Below, one piece after another: positions 59,125 to 64,000 of a DNA stretch of 64,000 bases. Numbering within the stretch: the stretch's first letter is position 1; each line of letters opens with the position of its first letter. Under the pieces are notes generated by a model. The model did not search any database and was not told the origin of the DNA. It was given only the letters and a program-made list of their open reading frames with translations. The DNA is from Callorhinus ursinus (Eukaryota > Chordata > Mammalia > Carnivora > Otariidae), in assembly GCF_003265705.1 (NCBI RefSeq), contig NW_020312902.1:7581795-7645794 (forward strand), written 5' to 3'. The position numbers and the translations under genes are program-made.

Positions 59125-60094
59125 TTTCACCTACTATCATACTTAAGGATGAAATATGGAAAACATTCCCCCAATATCAGAAGCAAGAAAGGACATATTC
59201 TATCACCTTGTGTATTCAGGATTGTACTAGAAATCCTAGCTAGTGCAATGCAGAAAAAAAAAAAGACATAAAAAGTACTATAATTGGAACCAAAGGCATA
59301 AAAATATCATTCTGCACAACTGACATGATTGGGTATGTAAAAGTCCCCACAGAATCTACACACATGTCCTTAGAATTAGTAAGTAAATTTAGCAATATTG
59401 CTTGACTGAGGTCAATATACGAAAATCAACTGTGTTGACACATATTAACAAGAAATATTTGGGAAATGAAATCTTTAAAAAAAATACCATATACAGTAGC
59501 ATTTAAAAATATCAAATATCCAAGAATAAAGAAATATGTATAGCTCTCTACACTGAAAGCAGCAAAATATTGCCAAGAAAAATTAAAGAAGACCTAAATA
59601 AACAGAGAAATATACTGCTCTTATGAACTGCAAGAATCAATATTACTGAGATGTTAATTCTACCCAAATACATCTATAGATTTAGTTCCAATCAAAATCT
59701 CCAAGACTTTTTGTGGAAATTGACAAGCTTATTACAAGGTTTATATAAAAATGCATAAAATCTAAAATAACCTAAACAATTTTTGAAGAAGAAGAAATCT
59801 GGGGGACTTATATTACCTAATTGCAAAACTTCTTAAAAATGCTATTCTATTAATGTGTCATTGTTGCATGGATAGACAAATGGATCAATGGAATAGAATA
59901 GAGAATCCAGAAACAGATCACACAAATATAATCTCTTGATTTACAATAAAAACATAATTTCAATTTAATAGGGGAATGGTTAGTCTTTATATTGAATGGA
60001 TAGTACTTGAGCAATTAGATATTCATACAGGAAATAACTTTAACCTTAGTCCCTATTCATGCCATATATAAACATCAATTCAAGAATAGGCCTA

Positions 60095-60301
60095 GGGGCG
60101 CCTGGGTGGCTCAGTCGGTTAAGCAACTGCCTTCAGCTCAGGTCATGATCCCAGGGTCCTGAGATCGAGTCCCACATCGGGCTCCCTGCTTCGGCGGGAA
60201 GCCTGCTTCTCCCTCTCCCAGTCACCCTGTTTGTGTCCCCTCTCTTGCTGTCTCTCTCTCTGTCAATTAAATAAATAAATAAAATCTTTAAAAAAAAAAA
60301 A
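60095..60301 (+). mobile_element. CAN SINE with TSD
   Basis: Head 'ggggcgcctgggtggctcag', 'gagatcgagtccc' B-box, 'ctccctgcttcggcgggaag' and 'ttaaataaataaataaaatc' tail. The perfect 13-bp TSD 'aagaataggccta' lies at 60082-60094 and 60302-60314. The body with 'cggcgggaagcctgcttctc' is the arctoid form. Confidence 0.95.
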
Positions 60302-60540
60302 AAGAATAGGCCTAAATGGAAAAGTCAAATGTATAGAACTTCTAGAAAAGATATAGAAGAACTCCTTATCACCTTAGAGTAGGCAAAGATTTCTTAAACA
60401 ATATGACAAAATTGAACTTTAACAAATTAAGAACCCTTATTCAGCAAAAGGAACCCTCAAGAGAATTAAAAGCAAACCACAGATTGGAAGAAGATATTCT
60501 CAATGCACGTATTTGACCATCCAATAAGAAAAAGACAGGT

Positions 60541-60711
60541 GGGGCACCTGGGTGGCTCAGGCGGTTAAGTGTCTGCCTTCGGCTCAGGTCATGATCCCAG
60601 GGTCCTGGGATCCAGTCCCACGTCTGCCTCCCTGCTTCTACCTCTCCCTCTGTCACTCCCCCTGCTTGCATACCCTTTCTCTCTCAAATAAATAAAATCT
60701 TTAAAAAGAAA
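60541..60711 (+). mobile_element. CAN SINE, internally shortened, with TSD
   Basis: Head 'ggggcacctgggtggctcag', 'gggatccagtccc', and 'ctctcaaataaataaaatct' tail. It lacks about 25 bases after the B box ('acgtctgcctccctgcttct'). TSD 'aagaaaaagacaggt' at 60526-60540 and 'aagaaaaagac-ggt' at 60712-60725, one base shorter. Confidence 0.95.
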
Positions 60712-61639
60712 AAGAAAAAGACGGTAACCCACATAAAACAGGCAGAAGGCTTGAAAAGACCTTTTACAAAGGAGACACACCCAAATAGCCCATAGACCTG
60801 TGAGATGGTGCTCAACATCAAGGACAGGCAAATTTTAACTACAAGGAGACAGCCAATCCACACCCTGTTGAATGATTCAAATTAAAAAGACTGGAAAAAC
60901 CAAGTGTTAGGAGGACGTGGAATTGGAACTCTCTCCTATAACTGCTGCTGGAAATTGGTACTACCACTTTGGAATACTGGGTCAAACAAAGTTTGACATA
61001 TGCTTACTGCATGATCCAGCTTCTGGGCATTTACCTAAGAGAAAATGTACGTCTACCAGAATACATGCACCAAAATGCTTATAGCAGCTACAGCCCACAA
61101 TAGCCAAAAACTGGAAGCAACCCAAATAACTATCAAGAAATGAACAAATAAACAAATTGTAGTCTAACTCTGCAAAGGAATAATTCAACAGTAATAAAAG
61201 AACAAACAACTGATGCATGAACTACAGAGATGAAACTCACAATAATATGCTGAACAAAGGAATCCAGCCATAAATGGGCCCAAACTCTGGCCACATACAG
61301 TGGGATTGCATCTCATGAAGTTTAAGCACAAGGAAAATAAATCAACAGTTATGGCATCAGATTTAGAGCAGTGCTTCTGGGAATTTTTTTTTCCTTCATC
61401 CTTCCCCCTCCTACCTTAGCAAGAAGACCTTTTAGATGTTTTTCCCCTAAAACACCTCCCCCATTACATTTTAGCCTCACAGGGATGTTGTATATCTGCT
61501 TAGATGCTGTGGCCTTTTGGCGGGACATAAACCATTGTAATAGCAAAGGGGTTTTTGCCTCCCTCTCCCAAGAACCAGTCCTCATCCCCTTGGTTGGTGT
61601 CACCCCACTGAGAATGCATGGATTAGCAGTCTCTCTAGG

Positions 61640-61830
61640 AAGTTATTATCTGGGGAGGGGCATGAAAGAACCATCTGGGGTGCTTGAAATAGTCTGTGTT
61701 TTGATCTGGGTGGTGGTAACACAGATGCATACATATTTACCAATATGCAGTACAGACATATTGAGCTGGCCTCTTAAGATTAATGTACTCTATTATATTT
61801 ATGTTAAACTCCAATAAAAAAAGTAAAACA
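61640..61830 (+). mobile_element. L1 3' end
   Basis: 'ggggcatgaaagaaccatct', 'ggggtgcttgaaatagtctg', 'gatctgggtggtggtaacac' and 'atgttaaactccaataaaaa' are an L1 3' terminus in sense. It may belong to the element at 59125; the intervening 61361-61639 is unrecognised and could be an insertion. Confidence 0.75.
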
Positions 61831-64000
61831 GTGATAGTGGTAACAAGGAGAAGAAATGAGGATTTAATGTTTTACCATCTTTCAACTGCATTTTCTCTGC
61901 TCCATTTTCAGACAGACTCTCCCATTGTGATGGCAGGATGGAGCTGTGAGAACACAAATCTTGGAAATGCTAGCAGCCAATGCAACAGAAAACAGAGATC
62001 TTCCTTTCTTTCATAGTTAGAGCAGAGGTTCTGCACTGATTCTCCTTGGTGCAAATTGGGTCCTGTGCCCATTTCCTGAACCATTTACTTTGATCCAGAG
62101 GGGAGTGAGAAGCTGATTGGCCAGCCCTGAGCCATATCATCCTTTGTAGAGCTAGAAGCAAAATCAACAGCATCCAGACCACATGGACATAGAGTCAGGG
62201 TGGAGTTCCTGTTCCCACAGAAAAACGAGGGTATTCTTTCTGGAAGGGTAAGTGGACACTAGGCAAAAAGAAAGCCAGTAGGAAGATAAAAGCCCTCAAC
62301 TGCCCTCTCCCACAGTGTCAAAACCAACAGCAGGCCTTTGCAGGGCATTGCAGGCAAAGGGACTAATGTCATCTTCTCCTAGGACCTTAGGGTCAGGTGG
62401 GAAAGCTCCAGCAGCAGGCTGGAATCGATTAAAATGCTCTCTTTGTCCATCTCCCTACTTCCCTCCCCCCAAACTTTAGAAACAAAAATAAAAACATCAT
62501 TTGGGATCAAGGTTAAGCAAAGTTCAGAAAGGAGGAAAGAATGTTGAACCAAAGAGTCAGTTCACATGGATCTCAGTCACTTTGCATGACTGAACATCAG
62601 TTTCATCTTCTTAAAATCTGGGAAGTGCTCTGGGTCTTGTCTCACCCATAGGAGGTGAAGAAGAGGAAGACACTATCCTGAGAGTGGCTTGAGGGGAAGT
62701 GGGAAGGGCTCTGGGCTTCAGGATCAGGGATTGTCCCCTCCTCCTGCCACCCTGGATTAAGCAATCCTATAACACAGTGACTGGCATTTCCCTATTTAGT
62801 AAACAGAACCACTGGATTGTTACTGATTTATTCTACACCTTTCCCCTAGCTGATAGGCAGATGTTGGGTAACCTTGGACATCTGCCTGCTGAAATATTAA
62901 TTATAGAAAAGAAGAAGTTCACAAGTAAAGATGTCTGGTAAACCCAGATTCTTTGGTGTTTATGCTCAGATACTGATGATGCCAGGAGTTCACAGGAGAA
63001 GGTGGGCAGGGAACTCCCGGGTCAAATGTCAAAGGTTATTGCAGCAAATGCAAAGATCCATCTCTCCCATGAATTCTCCTTCTGCTCTCCCCTCTCCCAT
63101 CCTGCCTTCTGGTGATATGCAAGGAGGTGGGAGAAATTTAGGAGGACAGTGGGGAAGTTCAGCTGAGAGAATGACTGTCAATGTTTTTCGTGTCAGGCTT
63201 GAACCAGTACACCAGTGGGCTCTCTTAGTGAACACAACTGTCACTTCTTAGATCAGTTGCCAACTCTTGGTCAAGTTGTCCCAGAACCCCAAAAGAGTTG
63301 CAATTACTTGAAAGATTGGTCATACATAGCAGGTATCTCTGGAGTTAAAAACCAAAAAGTACCAGATATAGTTGGGGTTTTTACAATCATATTTCCTTTA
63401 CCTGCACGTACAGTTTTACTATAGGAAATTACCCTTAAATGCCAGAGCTTTCATCAAAGTAAGATCAATGACTGAAGGGCAGCAGATCAAAGAGAGGAAA
63501 GGACCAGTCCTGACCTTGCTAGCTCTTTTTTCCCAGTGGTACAAGCCCATTCCTAGAGGAGATACCCTGGTCTTACAGCCAGACAGCATTACTCTCCTGA
63601 AGCTTGATTCACTGTCTCACACACACTGAGAGCCTGCCCCTGGTGGCCTCCAGGGCAATAATCCTTGACCTTCTAACAGCGATGGCTGTGGGAGGTTTTA
63701 TGAAATGAATAAAATCCTATACCCCAGGATGTGGAGTGCAGGGTGAACGGAAGATGGTAATTTAACTGCAAGGCTTGGGTTTAATATAGAGATGAGTTTT
63801 CTTCCTCCATGAGCCTATCACTCCATGTACACTAATCTGTCTTCATTTCTAGCACAGAACCTGCTATAGACTTCTAAACTGCCATCAGGGACAGCAACTA
63901 AAGTGGAACATGAACCAGAAACTGGAATGAATATACTCATTTGCTAAATCCCACAGCGAATCCAAATATTAACTTTCTAATTGAATTGAGTTTTTTAAAA
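61831..64000. other. Unassigned non-coding sequence
   Basis: No gene or named repeat. A weak MIR-like phrase lies near 62565-62640. The frames at 62699-62941, 62931-63251 and 63372-63629 are chance-length and show no motif. Confidence 0.45.

Larger units (their letters stand above)
59125..61360 (+). mobile_element. Old L1 ORF2 end and 3' UTR, carrying two CAN SINEs
   Basis: 'actagaaatcctagctagtg', 'aattggaaccaaaggcataa', 'ctctacactgaaagcagcaa', 'cccaaatacatctatagatt' and 'gacttatattacctaattgc' are ORF2 C-terminal text. 'ggcaaagatttcttaaacaa', 'cattctcaatgc'-like text and 'taatagcaaaaactggaagc'-like text (near 61100) follow through the 3' UTR to about 61350. SINEs sit at 60095-60301 and 60541-60711. 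Heavily diverged; no frame survives. Confidence 0.8.

Noticed and set aside
5885..60711. tRNA-like heads with A and B boxes as possible tRNA genes
   Set aside because: They are the 5' parts of CAN SINEs with tails and TSDs; none folds as a complete tRNA with a proper anticodon arm and acceptor end.

Overview
This is 64 kb of nuclear DNA from a carnivoran mammal. I see no protein-coding gene, exon chain, tRNA, rRNA or snRNA gene that I can support. It reads as intergenic or deep intronic sequence: AT-rich, no CpG island, short chance ORFs only, and dense with retrotransposons of several ages. The lineage call comes from about 14 tRNA-derived CAN SINEs, most with clear target-site duplications (TSDs). 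Their bodies have the form typical of arctoid carnivores (bears, seals, mustelids). None is the dog SINEC_Cf type and none is the felid type. A recent L1 3' end of the arctoid kind at 36775-36992 agrees.

Layout. 1-5 kb: old, internally deleted L1 and an L1-M-like 3' UTR. 5.9-9.5 kb: one CAN SINE, then an L1 3' UTR. 10.7-13.4 kb: an L1 ORF2 relic split by an antisense solo ERV LTR, a CAN SINE, a 50-bp Z-DNA-type tract and a (TA)n tract, followed by a probable second LTR. 14-26 kb: mostly unique sequence with a SINE, MIR relics and a short L1 tail. 27-28.4 kb: antisense L1 3' end followed by L2. 32.2-34.2 kb: MIR, then an RPL31 retropseudogene fused directly to an L1 3' end, with a 34-bp tandem repeat and a 10-N assembly gap exactly at the fusion, then L2. 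36-38.4 kb: MER5A, a young L1 tail with perfect TSD, a microsatellite/minisatellite cluster, and a candidate conserved element holding a homeodomain-type palindrome. 41-44 kb: three CAN SINEs in mixed orientation and an antisense L1 tail. 46-47.7 kb: AT-rich DNA with an antisense ORF2 scrap. 48.96-51.84 kb: one L1 insertion with matching TSDs at both ends that has kept its 5' and 3' ends but lost ORF1 and most of ORF2, and has since received a second L1 and a SINE. 54.4-54.7 kb: adjacent SINEs. 57.2-61.8 kb: MER5A, then a mosaic of old L1 pieces carrying three CAN SINEs. The rest is unique sequence.

Nothing here forms a working gene system. The observations most worth a second look are the RPL31-L1 chimera with its tandemly duplicated junction, the apparently false gap, the deleted-but-bounded L1, and the conserved-looking element near 38 kb. 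Repeat family names rest on recalled consensus sequences, not on a database search.
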